Numbered from the stretch's first letter, positions 15,536-24,148 are shown. The stretch is 29,467 nucleotides of DNA from Pantoea sp. CCBC3-3-1 (GCF_007981265.1 NZ_CP034365.1:1-29467), one strand, 5' to 3'. Numbers and translations are program-made. Notes: a model not told the origin generated them from the sequence alone.

Positions 15536-17371
15536 ATGTCTTTAAAACTCCCCGATAAGGCACAGTGGGCTTTTATAATACTGATAATGTGTTTAGTGGC
15601 TTACTATGCAGGTTCGGTAGCAATATACTTTTTTAATCATAAGACGCCTCTTTATATATGGAAGCATTACGCTTCTATGCTTTTGTGGCGGGTGATGATT
15701 GACAGTAGCGTTAAAAGCGAAATCAGGCTGACATCAGTTTATTCTTTATTGTCGGGGTTACTGGCATCGTTAGCTGCTCCTGTTTTTATAATCTGGAAAA
15801 TCAACCAAGACGATGCTCCTTTGTTTGGTGATGCTAAGTTTGCCAGCGATGCAGATTTAAAAAAATCAAAGTTATTAAAATGGGAAAGGGAAAATGATAC
15901 TGATATTCTCGTTGGGCGTTATAAAGGAAAATATCTTTGGTATACGGCTCCCGATTTTGTTTCTCTGGGCGCGGGAACGCGAGCAGGTAAAGGGGCTGCA
16001 ATCGGCATCCCTAACATGCTTGTCAAAAAACACTCAATAATTGCTCTAGATCCTAAGCAAGAGCTATGGAAAATCACCAGTAAAGTCAGGGAAATCGTAC
16101 TAAGAAATAAAGTTTATCTTCTCGACCCGTTCAATACCAAAACACATCAGTGTAATCCACTTTTCTATGTGGATTTGAAGGCCGAAAGTGGAGCAAAAGA
16201 CTTACTCAAACTGGTTGAAATCCTTTTCCCTTCTTTTGGTTTGACAGGGGCAGAGGCTCACTTTAACAACTTAGCCGGACAGTACTGGACAGGCCTGGCT
16301 AAACTCCTCCACTTTTTTATAAATTTTGCGCCTGAGTGGATTGATGAGTTTAGAATCAAGCCTGTCTTTTCAATTGGTACTGTTGTTGATTTATACGGCA
16401 ATATTGACCGTGAGCAGGTATTGAGCAACCGTGAGACTTTTGAAGAACTTGTGCAGGGAAACGAAACAGCCCGGTATCATTTACAGGATGCTCTTACCAA
16501 AATCAGGGAGTATCACGAAACCGAGGATGAACAACGGTCAAGCGTAGACGGTTCTTTCAGGAAAAAAATGAGCCTCTTTTATCTGCCTACCGTTCGTAAA
16601 TGTACGGATGGTAATGACTTTGATTTACGCCAGATGAGAAGAGAAGACATTACTGTCTATGTAGGGGTTAACGCGGAAGATATGATACTAGCGTATGACT
16701 TTCTAAACCTGTTCTTTAACTTAGTGGTAGAGGTTACGCTAAGAGAAAATCCTGATTTCGACCCTACATTAAAACATGACTGTTTATTGTTTCTCGATGA
16801 GTTCCCTTCAATTGGCTACATGCCGATAATCAAAAAAGGTTCCGGCTATATAGCTGGCTACAAACTGAAGTTATTAACCATCTATCAAAACATCAGCCAG
16901 CTAAATGAGATATACGGAACGGAGGGGGCTAAAACTCTCATGAGCGCGCATCCATGCCGTGTTATCTACGCAGTAAGTGAAGAAGATGACGCTAAAAAAA
17001 TATCAGAAAAGCTGGGGTACATAACTACAAAATCCAAAGGCTCAAGTAAAACTAGCGGTAAAGCCACATCACGAAGTAACTCAGAAAGTGAGGCTCAGCG
17101 TGCATTAGTTCTGCCACAGGAACTAGGTACTCTCGCTTTTTCAGAGGAAATGATAATCCTCAAGGGTGAGAATCCTGTAAAAGCAGAAAAAGCACTCTAC
17201 TATCTCGATCCATATTTTATGGACAGATTGATGTTAGTTAGCCCGAAGCTGACAGCGCTTACAGCAAGCATCAATAAAACTAATAACATCTTTGGTGTTA
17301 AAGGAATCAAATACCCATCGAAAGAAAAAATGCTTTCAGTCGGTGAACTTGAATCAGAGGTTTTACTATGA
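15536..17371 (+). CDS. taxB: TaxB, VirD4-type coupling protein
   Basis: 611 residues from the ATG at 15536, selected for AAGGAG at 15523-15528; an open frame further upstream (15449) runs inside pilX11. Two N-terminal membrane helices (AFIILIMCLVAYYAGSVAIY, YSLLSGLLASLAAPVFIIW) precede the T4CP nucleotide domain: Walker A GAGTRAGKG (145-153), Walker B LLFLDEFPSIG (near 420), and the ATYQ-like LLTIYQNISQL. It receives the TaxC-DNA complex and delivers it to the PilX channel. The Ser/Thr/Lys-rich segment KSKGSSKTSGKATSRSNSES is a likely flexible linker. The stop overlaps the next start (ATGA). Confidence 0.93.
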   Translation: MSLKLPDKAQWAFIILIMCLVAYYAGSVAIYFFNHKTPLYIWKHYASMLLWRVMIDSSVKSEIRLTSVYSLLSGLLASLAAPVFIIWKINQDDAPLFGDAKFASDADLKKSKLLKWERENDTDILVGRYKGKYLWYTAPDFVSLGAGTRAGKGAAIGIPNMLVKKHSIIALDPKQELWKITSKVREIVLRNKVYLLDPFNTKTHQCNPLFYVDLKAESGAKDLLKLVEILFPSFGLTGAEAHFNNLAGQYWTGLAKLLHFFINFAPEWIDEFRIKPVFSIGTVVDLYGNIDREQVLSNRETFEELVQGNETARYHLQDALTKIREYHETEDEQRSSVDGSFRKKMSLFYLPTVRKCTDGNDFDLRQMRREDITVYVGVNAEDMILAYDFLNLFFNLVVEVTLRENPDFDPTLKHDCLLFLDEFPSIGYMPIIKKGSGYIAGYKLKLLTIYQNISQLNEIYGTEGAKTLMSAHPCRVIYAVSEEDDAKKISEKLGYITTKSKGSSKTSGKATSRSNSESEAQRALVLPQELGTLAFSEEMIILKGENPVKAEKALYYLDPYFMDRLMLVSPKLTALTASINKTNNIFGVKGIKYPSKEKMLSVGELESEVLL

Positions 17372-17763
17372 AGAAAATAATTTTGTTGGCTGCTGTCATA
17401 ATGTCAGGTTGCTCTTCTCCGCCCGAACCCCCGCAGGTTGACTGGGGTAACAAGCCCGAATCGATGAACTCTCAACTACCAAGTTGGCAACCTACCAATC
17501 GGGTTATTAAATCAGAAAAAGTCACTTCAACGTGGATGAAGGTGGTGCGCAATTTCTTACCTGAAAATCGCCTGTATGATGACTCAGTTTTCTATGCTGT
17601 AGCCCACTCACCAGAAATTATTGTTGAAGCAAGTAATGGCAGCGATTTTTTCACCGCAAAAAAATGGCTTCGAAATAATGGCGCGTATGGGGTTATTCAG
17701 TACAGGTATAAATCTAATGGCTTTGGTGTTCGTTCAACCAATATATATTTTGAAAGAGGGTGA
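17368..17763 (+). CDS. Cag12-family-like lipoprotein
   Basis: 131 residues with a lipobox MSGC (signal KKIILLAAVIMSGC), a Pro-rich start (SSPPEPPQVDWGNKPES) and LPSWQPTNR, then AHSPEIIVEASNGSDFFTAK and KWLRNNGAYGVIQY. The VDWG...LPxW...AHSPEI...FTAKxWLR pattern is that of the plasmid proteins annotated as Cag12-family near TrbM/KikA genes; this is from memory. Probably an outer-membrane accessory of the transfer machine. Overlaps taxB and the next gene by four bases each. Confidence 0.72.
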   Translation: MKKIILLAAVIMSGCSSPPEPPQVDWGNKPESMNSQLPSWQPTNRVIKSEKVTSTWMKVVRNFLPENRLYDDSVFYAVAHSPEIIVEASNGSDFFTAKKWLRNNGAYGVIQYRYKSNGFGVRSTNIYFERG

Positions 17764-17765
17764 AA

Positions 17766-18098
17766 ATGAAAATCATGCTCATAGCGGCTATTGTCGGCTC
17801 ATTAATTTCTTGCCCTGCTTTAGCAAGAAAACACAATCATACCGACGGACTAAATCAGGTAGGCGATCCCTGCCTTCTGATGACGTGCATGATTGGGAAA
17901 CTACAGGGCGATATGCAGCCAGCTTGCCAGCCTGTTAACCAGCGATTCTTTAACGTGCGTGTATTCACACCCTACTATAACCCTGAAGCCACGGCGCGAC
18001 TCAGACAAAGTATCCTGACCAGATGTGAAGGCTCTGTTGAGAACAGAGATAACCTTGAGGCCGTTATAGAGAGATATGGTCGCTCATTCCAGGAATAA
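17766..18098 (+). CDS. TrbM/KikA-type conjugal transfer protein
   Basis: 110 residues from the ATG at 17766, with AGAGGG at 17755-17760; a GTG at 17760 overlapping the previous stop is the alternative. The signal peptide (MLIAAIVGSLISCPALA) precedes a small Cys-rich periplasmic domain: GDPCLLMTCMIGKL, PACQPVNQRFFNVRVF, TPYYNPEATARLRQ, LTRCEG. The DPC..xxC..G..C spacing is the TrbM pattern, also called KikA/MpfK. Last gene of the tra operon before the inverted repeat at 18106. Confidence 0.78.
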   Translation: MKIMLIAAIVGSLISCPALARKHNHTDGLNQVGDPCLLMTCMIGKLQGDMQPACQPVNQRFFNVRVFTPYYNPEATARLRQSILTRCEGSVENRDNLEAVIERYGRSFQE

Positions 18099-18105
18099 GA
18101 GAACG

Positions 18106-18140
18106 CCTTACATCGCAGATTTTTAATCTGCGATGTAAGG
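18106..18140. repeat. Perfect 16-bp inverted repeat at the tra operon end
   Basis: Arms CCTTACATCGCAGATT (18106-18121) and AATCTGCGATGTAAGG (18125-18140) around TTT. It is far more regular than a usual terminator stem, and no U-tract follows (GGTTGAAC). It may end the tra transcript, protect its 3' end, or be a protein-binding palindrome. Confidence 0.8.
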
Positions 18141-18181
18141 GGTTGAACAACCGAAGGGCGTTAGAAACGTATCAGCAAGCT

Positions 18182-18652
18182 ATGAAAATATTCACCTTAT
18201 TAACATTCACAATCGCCATATCGTCACCCTCTTTTCTGATCGCAGCGGAATTAAGCGGCAAAGTAACGCGCGTTCTCGACGGCGACACCATTGAGGTATT
18301 ACAGGATAAAACACCTGTTAGAGTTCGCCTTGCTAACATCGATGCGCCGGAAAAGAGACAGCCCTTTGGGAGCTGGGCCAGTAAACAACTTAAAAGCCTG
18401 ATAGCTGGGCAGCCTGTTACCGTGACATATACGCAAAAAGACCGCTACGGACGTGTGATCGGGCGCGTATTCACGACGAACGGCACGGAGTCAAACCGCT
18501 TTATGGTGCAATCCGGGGCTGCATGGGTGTATGACCACTTCAACACAGATACTTCCTTGCCTTCTCTGCAACGGGATGCTCAGAAGCAAAAGCGTGGCCT
18601 GTGGGCTGACAGTCAACCAGTGCCCCCGTGGGAGTGGCGTCACAGTCATTAA
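18182..18652 (+). CDS. Secreted thermonuclease-like (SNase) endonuclease
   Basis: 156 residues from the ATG at 18182, which gives a signal peptide (KIFTLLTFTIAISSPSFLIA); a TTG at 18143 would push the signal inward. The SNase fold shows GDTIEV (Asp35), VRVRLANIDAPEK (Arg49, Asp54, Glu57) and DRYGRVIGRVF (Arg91), which match the Ca-binding and catalytic residues of staphylococcal nuclease. The C-terminus ends in KQKRGLWADSQPVPPWEWR, the conserved 'GLW...PPWEWR' tail. It would act in the periplasm. Nucleases of this type are common beside tra operons; the role in transfer is unknown. Confidence 0.88.
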   Translation: MKIFTLLTFTIAISSPSFLIAAELSGKVTRVLDGDTIEVLQDKTPVRVRLANIDAPEKRQPFGSWASKQLKSLIAGQPVTVTYTQKDRYGRVIGRVFTTNGTESNRFMVQSGAAWVYDHFNTDTSLPSLQRDAQKQKRGLWADSQPVPPWEWRHSH

Positions 18653-18668
18653 ATTTGGGAGATAAATT

Positions 18669-19445
18669 ATGAATGAGTCTGAAAAAAAACGTTTCAATGA
18701 CCGGGTTTGTGTAGGTCAGGTTCGTATCAGCGCAGACGTTTATATCACTTCTGGCATGTCAGAAAGTGCGGCAGAGGTCGAAATAAAAGTTCCTAATGAA
18801 GATTATCAAAAAGAACTGGAGTTATATGAACGTATTTGCGATTTTGCTTTACTTCACGGAGAGGATTTACAAGGATTATTTCAGACGCGAAGTTATTACT
18901 ATATGTCGTGTTTCATCCGAAACACTGACGCATTTAAGCAGGTGTTTGGAGAGTATGACGCTTTAAAACCTTTATTCAATCACGCTAAAGGCGATGCGGC
19001 TGAGTTTCTTATTAGCTTTCCAGAGAGAAGCAATTATGAAGCTCAGGAACCAGTTAAAGACGCTTTTCTAAAGCTGATAAAAAACCATGTTAAAACGCTT
19101 GACGAAATTACATGGCATAGTTTTGAAAACAGAGCATTAACAGGCGAAACAGAGGGAGGGGGAATCGACTTAATTACAAAAGAGAGTTTTGATTTTGAGG
19201 ACGAGCGCGACAAGATTACAACCTTATCTCGTGAAGATTTTGTCCAGTATACATTATCTTCTGCTTTTGAAGTTGATTACTATACCACCCCTTTGTTCAA
19301 AGGTGCCGAGGCTATCGGTGAGATTGATGGCTTTCGGGTATTCTATAATTCCAGGGGGTTTTACTTTTACTGGAATGAAGACACTGAATTTCTTCTTGAA
19401 AGTTGGCTGACCTATCCGTCTTATCCATACGGCTGGCTATCCTGA
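18669..19445 (+). CDS. Hypothetical protein, 258 residues
   Basis: Acidic, soluble protein (MNESEKKRFNDRVCVGQVRI...) with no recognised domain. RBS is GGGAG at 18657-18661. Visible features are a beta-rich N-terminus (RVCVGQVRISADVYITSG), aromatic clusters (SYYYMSCF), and a C-terminus rich in Phe, Tyr and Trp (IDGFRVFYNSRGFYFYWNED, LTYPSYPYGW). Two further unknown genes follow before topB. The signal-less sequence suggests a cytoplasmic protein. Function unknown. Confidence 0.75.
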   Translation: MNESEKKRFNDRVCVGQVRISADVYITSGMSESAAEVEIKVPNEDYQKELELYERICDFALLHGEDLQGLFQTRSYYYMSCFIRNTDAFKQVFGEYDALKPLFNHAKGDAAEFLISFPERSNYEAQEPVKDAFLKLIKNHVKTLDEITWHSFENRALTGETEGGGIDLITKESFDFEDERDKITTLSREDFVQYTLSSAFEVDYYTTPLFKGAEAIGEIDGFRVFYNSRGFYFYWNEDTEFLLESWLTYPSYPYGWLS

Positions 19446-19536
19446 AAATCTGACGCGCTACGCTTGTCCAACCCTTCATCCGAAAAAAATAAATTTTTTC
19501 GTCTTCACGGTTTTGAAATTTAAATAGCAGGTTTTT
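19446..19536. other. Gap with A/T hairpin CGAAAAAA/TTTTTTCG
   Basis: CGAAAAAA (19481-19488) and TTTTTTCG (19494-19501) can pair around a short A/T loop, which may act as a weak bidirectional terminator. The next gene begins at 19537. Confidence 0.4.
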
Positions 19537-19782
19537 ATGAGAAATGGTTTTGTCAGCGATGAACAATATCAGCACTCATTGGCTGTTTTTAAAGAGCTTC
19601 TCGATGCCGATGTTTATGAAAGCGGTAATAAAAAAATTATCGATAAGTTCGAATCGGCTTTAGATATATGTCTGGCTTATGAAAGTCAATGCTTTAGTCA
19701 GGATTTACATAAGTCTCTCATAAGTTCTTATTCAGTCTTGCAACCCAAGCGGGCTGCTTATCCGATTATATCCATATACTGA
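19537..19782 (+). CDS. Hypothetical protein, 81 residues
   Basis: MRNGFVSDEQYQHSLAVFKE... reads as a mostly helical, acidic protein (ADVYESGNKKIIDKFESALD) with a C-terminus of Ser/Tyr and Pro (SSYSVLQPKRAAYPI). The ribosome site is only AGCAGG, ten bases upstream. No family recognised. Weakly supported by position between two unknown genes with similar bias. Confidence 0.55.
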   Translation: MRNGFVSDEQYQHSLAVFKELLDADVYESGNKKIIDKFESALDICLAYESQCFSQDLHKSLISSYSVLQPKRAAYPIISIY

Positions 19783-19797
19783 AAAGTAAGGTCTTGT

Positions 19798-20496
19798 ATG
19801 AGTTCATATATTGAAGCAGTCAAAGTAATTTACTCATTAGTTAAAGAAGCTAAGGGTGCTGATGAAAAAAAACTACAAAAAGCAGAAGGCATTATTAAAC
19901 GAATTGATGGTTTGGCTGAAGAGGCATATCTTCTGATCGCTGAAGCATATCAGACAACTAATAATGCAGATTTAGAGCTTGAAGATAACATTCATTCTCA
20001 ATTTGTTTTTATTAACAATTTTGATGATTATGAAGATGAAGAAACAGAAAAAGAAGAAAATAGACAAAAGGAAGCACTAAAAATGAGCCGTTTAGATCCT
20101 TCTGGTTTTACTGAAACTAATAAAGATCTACACGTTTGCGCAGGAAAGATAGTGAAAAGGGCTAAAGATATATTTAAGGCAGAGCCTGTAATGGCTCATG
20201 TATGGTCTTATCGCTGGGGTGGGTACAATATGATTTCATGTGACCTTTCCTCACTAGACCAAAAGATAAGTATGCCTATAACTATATCTGCTGTTGAAAG
20301 GCAAATGCTTGAATATTTCGACGAGCCGGATGTTTTTGATATGGCTGAAGCACTTCACATCGTCGGTATAGTAACTCAGGCGCTTGATGCAAAAATTAAA
20401 ATTGGCTTAGGCCGCAATGAGGTTAATCCTGCCGTGTTGAGTTCCCCTCTTAAAGAAGGGGAAACAAATGGAAAGATTTATCTTTGGAAAAATTAG
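19798..20496 (+). CDS. Hypothetical acidic protein, 232 residues
   Basis: Starts MSSYIEAVKVIYSLVKEAKG; the N-terminal third is helical, then a strongly acidic stretch (DDYEDEETEKEENRQKEAL), then a mixed domain with MAHVWSYRWGGYNMISCDLS and DMAEALHIVGIVTQALDAKI. RBS AAGG at 19787-19790. No family recognised; it precedes topB by 30 bases and may be co-transcribed. Function unknown. Confidence 0.7.
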   Translation: MSSYIEAVKVIYSLVKEAKGADEKKLQKAEGIIKRIDGLAEEAYLLIAEAYQTTNNADLELEDNIHSQFVFINNFDDYEDEETEKEENRQKEALKMSRLDPSGFTETNKDLHVCAGKIVKRAKDIFKAEPVMAHVWSYRWGGYNMISCDLSSLDQKISMPITISAVERQMLEYFDEPDVFDMAEALHIVGIVTQALDAKIKIGLGRNEVNPAVLSSPLKEGETNGKIYLWKN

Positions 20497-20526
20497 AATT
20501 TAGTGCCAATAAATAAGGTGAATATT

Positions 20527-22851
20527 ATGAGACTCTTTATTGCTGAAAAACCCTCTTTAGCTAAAGCCATTTTAGAAGGATTAGGCGGCAACCCTGCTAC
20601 TGAAAAGAAAAATGGTTATTTTGAACATGGAACTGATGTTGTCACCTGGTGTTTTGGTCATATGCTTGAGCTTTATGATCCTCAAGATTATGACGAGAAA
20701 TACGCCACCTGGCGTTTTGATGACCTGCCAATCAAAACGCCCTGGCCGCCAAAGTACAAAATCAGAGCCGATGCACAACAGCAAACTAACATCATCTTTT
20801 CTCTCATCGAGAAAGCGACCAGTATCGTTCATGCCGGAGACCCGGACGATGAAGGCTGTTTGTTGGTTGATGAAATTTTAGATTACGCTAAAAATACAAA
20901 GCCCGTTCAGCGCCTTCTCGTTGCAGATCTCAACCTCGCTCCCGTTCAGAAGGCTCTCGCCAATATGCAGCCGAACGAGAAATTCAGGGGTATGACAAAT
21001 AGCGCTCTGGCACGCTCTCTATGCGATCAGGGATTCGGCTACAACCTCACGCGCGGCTGTACCCTTAAAGGGCAGGAGAAAGGCTTTCATGGCGTCCTGA
21101 ATGTCGGTCGAGTGCAAAGTGCTGTTCTTGGGCTGGTTAACCAGAGAACTCTGGCTAACCAGAACCACACAGAAAGCTTCTATTATGATGTTCAAGCGGC
21201 ATTGTTGTTGAACGGGCATCCCTTAAAGGCCAAATATCAAGTCGCTGAAGGTGATGAAAAGGATGAAAAAAATCGTCTGATCTCTGAGGCTCAGGCGAAG
21301 GCGGTTGTTGAGCATGTCACAGGTAAAAAAGCTGTTATTTCTGAAACGGCCACCAAACCCGAAAACACTAAGCCGCCTATGCCGCTGAACCTTTCGACAC
21401 TGCAACAAATCTGCGCAAGACGTTTCGGTTATAAGGCAAAAGAAACGCTCGATATCATGCAAAGCCTTTACGAAACTCATAAGCTTTTGACCTATCCGCG
21501 TACAGATAACCGCTACCTGTCTGACGAGCATTTCAGCCAGGCTGGCGATATTGCCGACGCTATCGGCGCGACGTTACCAGAGCTGGAGACAGCGACCGCT
21601 GGCATGGATAAGACGCAGAAACATAAAGCTTTTAACGCAAGCAAAATTGAGGCTCACCACGCTATTATCCCGACCACTAAAAGCGGGAAAGGCGTTCAGC
21701 TTAATGAGAAAGAGCGCAATGTATACAGCATTGTTGCTACTCACTTCATCGGTCTCTTCTATCCAGACGCCATTCGCAACAAAACCAAGACCTACTTCAG
21801 TATTGAAGAGCATGTGTTCACTGCAACTCAAAGTGTCCTTGTGCAGAAGGGTTGGGAAGTCCTGGGTAAAGATAACGAAGAAGACAATGCGCAGGATGAG
21901 GAACTACAAACCGGCTTTGATTTGTCCACGCTAAAGGTCAATGATGAAGGTGTGTGTGAGTCTGCAAGCATCGATAAGAAAGCAACGACCCCTCCTCGCT
22001 ACTTCACGGATTCAACGTTACTTGCTGCAATGACCAGAGCAGCAAAGTTTATTGATGACCCGGACTTAAGAAAGGCTCTGGAAGCCAAAGATGAAGGGAG
22101 CAGCGATCAGGGCAGCATCGGAACTGAAGCGACCCGCGCTGGCATCCTTGAAAAGCTTGCAGCTAATACAGGGTTAGTTTCTATCGAGAAAGAGAAAGGC
22201 TATACAGAACTGGTCTGGAAAACGACAAAACAAGGTCAGGAGTTTTGTGCCGCCTTACCTCCTGAAGTCATTAAACCGAATATTTCAGCATTATGGGCTG
22301 AAAAGCAGGCGCAGATAAAATCGGGCGAAATGACTATTCATGATTTTCTCAAGGAAAACGATGATTACATTCATGCACTGATCAGCGATCTCCAACAGAA
22401 CGGGCTTAATATCTCTTCTAATGCTACGCCCTGCCCTGTATGTGGTAGTGGGGTACTACGCAGGATTAAAGGCGCTAACGGCTTTTTCTGGGGCTGTTCA
22501 GGTTATCCCGGATGTAAAACCTCTTTCCCTGATAAAGATGGAAAACCCGTAACGGAAAAACAACCAGCGGAAGGAGCAATTGACCGCCTCGATGTTCCCT
22601 GCCCTTCCTGTAATAAGGAAATACTGGTTAGACCCAAAGGTTTTTTCTGTACCGGGTGCGGTTTCAAACTTTGGTCAGAAATTGCTGGTAAAAAAATAAC
22701 CAGCACTCAGGCTGAAACATTGATCAAAAAAGGTAAAACAGGTTCGCTCAAAGGGTTTACTAGCACTAAAACCGGAAAAAAATTTGACGCTGCCTTAGTT
22801 TTACAGGATAAAAACACAGGAAAAGTTGGTTTTGAGTTTGCTAAAAAATAA
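20527..22851 (+). CDS. topB: DNA topoisomerase III (TopB/TraE type)
   Basis: 774 residues from the ATG at 20527 (AAGGTG upstream; the GTG at 20503 would add eight residues before the conserved MRLFIAEKPSLAKAI start). Toprim motifs are IAEKPSLA, VHAGDPDDEGCLLVDE. The active-site segment LLTYPRTDNRYLS places the nucleophile at Tyr323. The C-terminus carries two zinc-finger groups: CPVCGSG...GCSGYPGC (from 636) and CPSCNKE...CTGCGF (from 692). The enzyme relaxes or decatenates DNA and probably helps resolve replication and transfer intermediates. IncX backbones regularly carry topB. Confidence 0.93.
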   Translation: MRLFIAEKPSLAKAILEGLGGNPATEKKNGYFEHGTDVVTWCFGHMLELYDPQDYDEKYATWRFDDLPIKTPWPPKYKIRADAQQQTNIIFSLIEKATSIVHAGDPDDEGCLLVDEILDYAKNTKPVQRLLVADLNLAPVQKALANMQPNEKFRGMTNSALARSLCDQGFGYNLTRGCTLKGQEKGFHGVLNVGRVQSAVLGLVNQRTLANQNHTESFYYDVQAALLLNGHPLKAKYQVAEGDEKDEKNRLISEAQAKAVVEHVTGKKAVISETATKPENTKPPMPLNLSTLQQICARRFGYKAKETLDIMQSLYETHKLLTYPRTDNRYLSDEHFSQAGDIADAIGATLPELETATAGMDKTQKHKAFNASKIEAHHAIIPTTKSGKGVQLNEKERNVYSIVATHFIGLFYPDAIRNKTKTYFSIEEHVFTATQSVLVQKGWEVLGKDNEEDNAQDEELQTGFDLSTLKVNDEGVCESASIDKKATTPPRYFTDSTLLAAMTRAAKFIDDPDLRKALEAKDEGSSDQGSIGTEATRAGILEKLAANTGLVSIEKEKGYTELVWKTTKQGQEFCAALPPEVIKPNISALWAEKQAQIKSGEMTIHDFLKENDDYIHALISDLQQNGLNISSNATPCPVCGSGVLRRIKGANGFFWGCSGYPGCKTSFPDKDGKPVTEKQPAEGAIDRLDVPCPSCNKEILVRPKGFFCTGCGFKLWSEIAGKKITSTQAETLIKKGKTGSLKGFTSTKTGKKFDAALVLQDKNTGKVGFEFAKK

Positions 22852-22862
22852 GGGTGTTAACT

Positions 22863-23312
22863 ATGAGTGATAATGAAAACTTTGAATCAGTTCGTAAGAT
22901 TCTTTCAAATATCCGGTCGGTACGTGTTTTTGCGCGTGATACTCAGTTTGAGCAACTTTTAGAGATGCAGGAAAAGCTCAATACTGCTATTGAAGAGCGC
23001 CGTGAAGAAGCTGAGCAGGAAGCCAAAGAGCGCGAAGAGCGTGAAAGAAAACGTCAGGAACTGCTTCAGTTAATTGCAGGAGAAGGTTTCTCCGCTGAAG
23101 AACTGCTAGGAGTTAGCGAGGACGCACCGAAGAAACGCAAAAACAAACTTCCGAAAGCACCTCCAAAATATCAGTTTGAAGAAGATGGTGAAGTTAAGTA
23201 TTGGTCTGGTCGCGGTCGTGCGCCTAAACCAATCGACACCGCTTTAAAAGCAGGTCAAAAGCTTGAGGACTTTCTTATCAAGAAAGACCATGCTGGCACA
23301 GAACAAGCGTAA
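22863..23312 (+). CDS. H-NS-like nucleoid protein
   Basis: 149 residues from the ATG at 22863 (AGGGTG upstream). The N-terminal oligomerisation region has SVRKILSNIRSVRVFARDTQ and a long charged coiled coil (about 35-70, EERREEAEQEAKEREERERK). The C-terminal DNA-binding domain holds YWSGRGRAPKPI (114-124), the family's AT-hook-like loop. Plasmid H-NS homologues silence A+T-rich genes and lower the fitness cost to the host. Starts shortly after topB and may share its transcript. Confidence 0.9.
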   Translation: MSDNENFESVRKILSNIRSVRVFARDTQFEQLLEMQEKLNTAIEERREEAEQEAKEREERERKRQELLQLIAGEGFSAEELLGVSEDAPKKRKNKLPKAPPKYQFEEDGEVKYWSGRGRAPKPIDTALKAGQKLEDFLIKKDHAGTEQA

Positions 23313-23321
23313 CAAAGATTT

Positions 23322-23353
23322 TAAAGCCCCATGCTTAAGCTTGGGGCTTTTTC
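23322..23353 (+). terminator. Rho-independent terminator after the H-NS-like gene
   Basis: AAAGCCCCA and TGGGGCTTTTT flank a short loop containing AGCTTAAGCT, followed by a T5 tract. Standard terminator shape. Confidence 0.9.
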
Positions 23354-23374
23354 ATTTACGATACAGGAGGAGTT

Positions 23375-23779
23375 ATGAGCCTTACCCTACCACTTATGTA
23401 CTTTAAAACAGGCGGTGATCTTAGCCAAATAACGCACTTTGAGGTTAACTACCCGGATAATTTTGTAAAGCAAGCGTGGGAAAGACCGGAAATAAATCTC
23501 TTCGTTGTTTGTGTGGCTACCAAGAAGGGGGCTGTTAGAGAGATAAAAGGCGGCATGGCCGTTCTTACCAGCATTCCCGCCAGTGACGGAATCGAGCTAT
23601 CCAGGGCTCTTGATGAGATTCTCAGAAAATCGGATGAACTGCGCTCGCTGTCAGGGCAGAAAAATAACGTCTTCCTTCCGGCAAAGATCGGTGTTGCTGG
23701 CGATCCCCCCACAGAGCAAGAGCTACTAAGCGTGTTTTATCAGCAATGCCTGAAGCATGGTTCATGGGGCAATGCCTGA
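23375..23779 (+). CDS. Hypothetical protein, 134 residues
   Basis: MSLTLPLMYFKTGGDLSQIT... begins behind a strong GGAGGAG at 23364-23370. Predicted alpha/beta, with FVVCVATKKGAVREIKGGMA and a Pro-containing end (GDPPTEQELLSVF). A terminator lies on either side (23322 and 23845), so it is a single-gene unit. No family recognised. Confidence 0.7.
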   Translation: MSLTLPLMYFKTGGDLSQITHFEVNYPDNFVKQAWERPEINLFVVCVATKKGAVREIKGGMAVLTSIPASDGIELSRALDEILRKSDELRSLSGQKNNVFLPAKIGVAGDPPTEQELLSVFYQQCLKHGSWGNA

Positions 23780-23795
23780 AATAGAGGCAACGCTA

Positions 23796-23842
23796 CGTAA
23801 AATCTGAAGCACTCGCGTAGGGTAATAGCCTCAGATTTTACG
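23796..23842. repeat. 12-bp inverted repeat CGTAAAATCTGA
   Basis: CGTAAAATCTGA (23796-23807) and TCAGATTTTACG (23831-23842) are perfect inverted copies with 23 bases between. It directly precedes the terminator. Possibly part of a larger RNA structure or a recombinase or regulator site. Confidence 0.55.
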
Positions 23843-23844
23843 AG

Positions 23845-23870
23845 AAGAGCCGGGGCTACCGGCTCTTTTT
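23845..23870. terminator. Terminator between convergent genes
   Basis: AAGAGCCGG and CCGGCTCTT around GGCTA, followed by TTT. The reverse direction also ends in a T-rich tract. The stop codon of the minus-strand small protein (23856-23858) lies inside the stem-loop. Confidence 0.85.
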
Positions 23871-23990
23871 GTCGGTAGAGTGGTTAGGTTTGTAAAAAAC
23901 CCGGAAATATAGGGCGATTAACAACACGGCTCCAAGCGAGCAAAGCGAAACTACCAGGATGATATGATCGAATTTTTCTGCTGCTGTCAT
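23856..23990 (-). CDS. Small membrane protein, 44 residues
   Basis: Open frame MTAAEKFDHIILVVSLCSLG, then AVLLIALYFRVFYKPNHSTDKKSR: one membrane helix followed by a basic tail. A strong GGAGGAG precedes the ATG. It lies on the same strand as the recombinase gene, 158 bases downstream of it. Its stop codon is embedded in the terminator. No known family. Confidence 0.65.
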   Translation of the reverse strand: MTAAEKFDHIILVVSLCSLGAVLLIALYFRVFYKPNHSTDKKSR

Positions 23991-24148
23991 GGTTTCTCCT
24001 CCAAAAGCATTGATGACTCTAAGAGAGTTTAGTTACAACAGTCAAAGGCTTACTCTTAACCTTTGCTCTAGCCTCAGCACCGAATTTATCACGCTCGCAA
24101 GCCAAACAGCATTTGGCATAGCTTACAGTGAGTGTTGTAACTACAATC

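Noticed and set aside
18143..18181. TTG start for the nuclease
   Set aside because: It would place 13 polar residues before the signal peptide; the ATG at 18182 gives a normal signal.
20581..20832. Antisense open frames within topB
   Set aside because: Codon-composition shadows of a long, clearly coding gene.
23991..24148. Possible 25-residue minus-strand peptide downstream of the recombinase
   Set aside because: No ribosome site or motif; a GTTACAAC/GTTGTAAC pair in the interval is too far apart to interpret.
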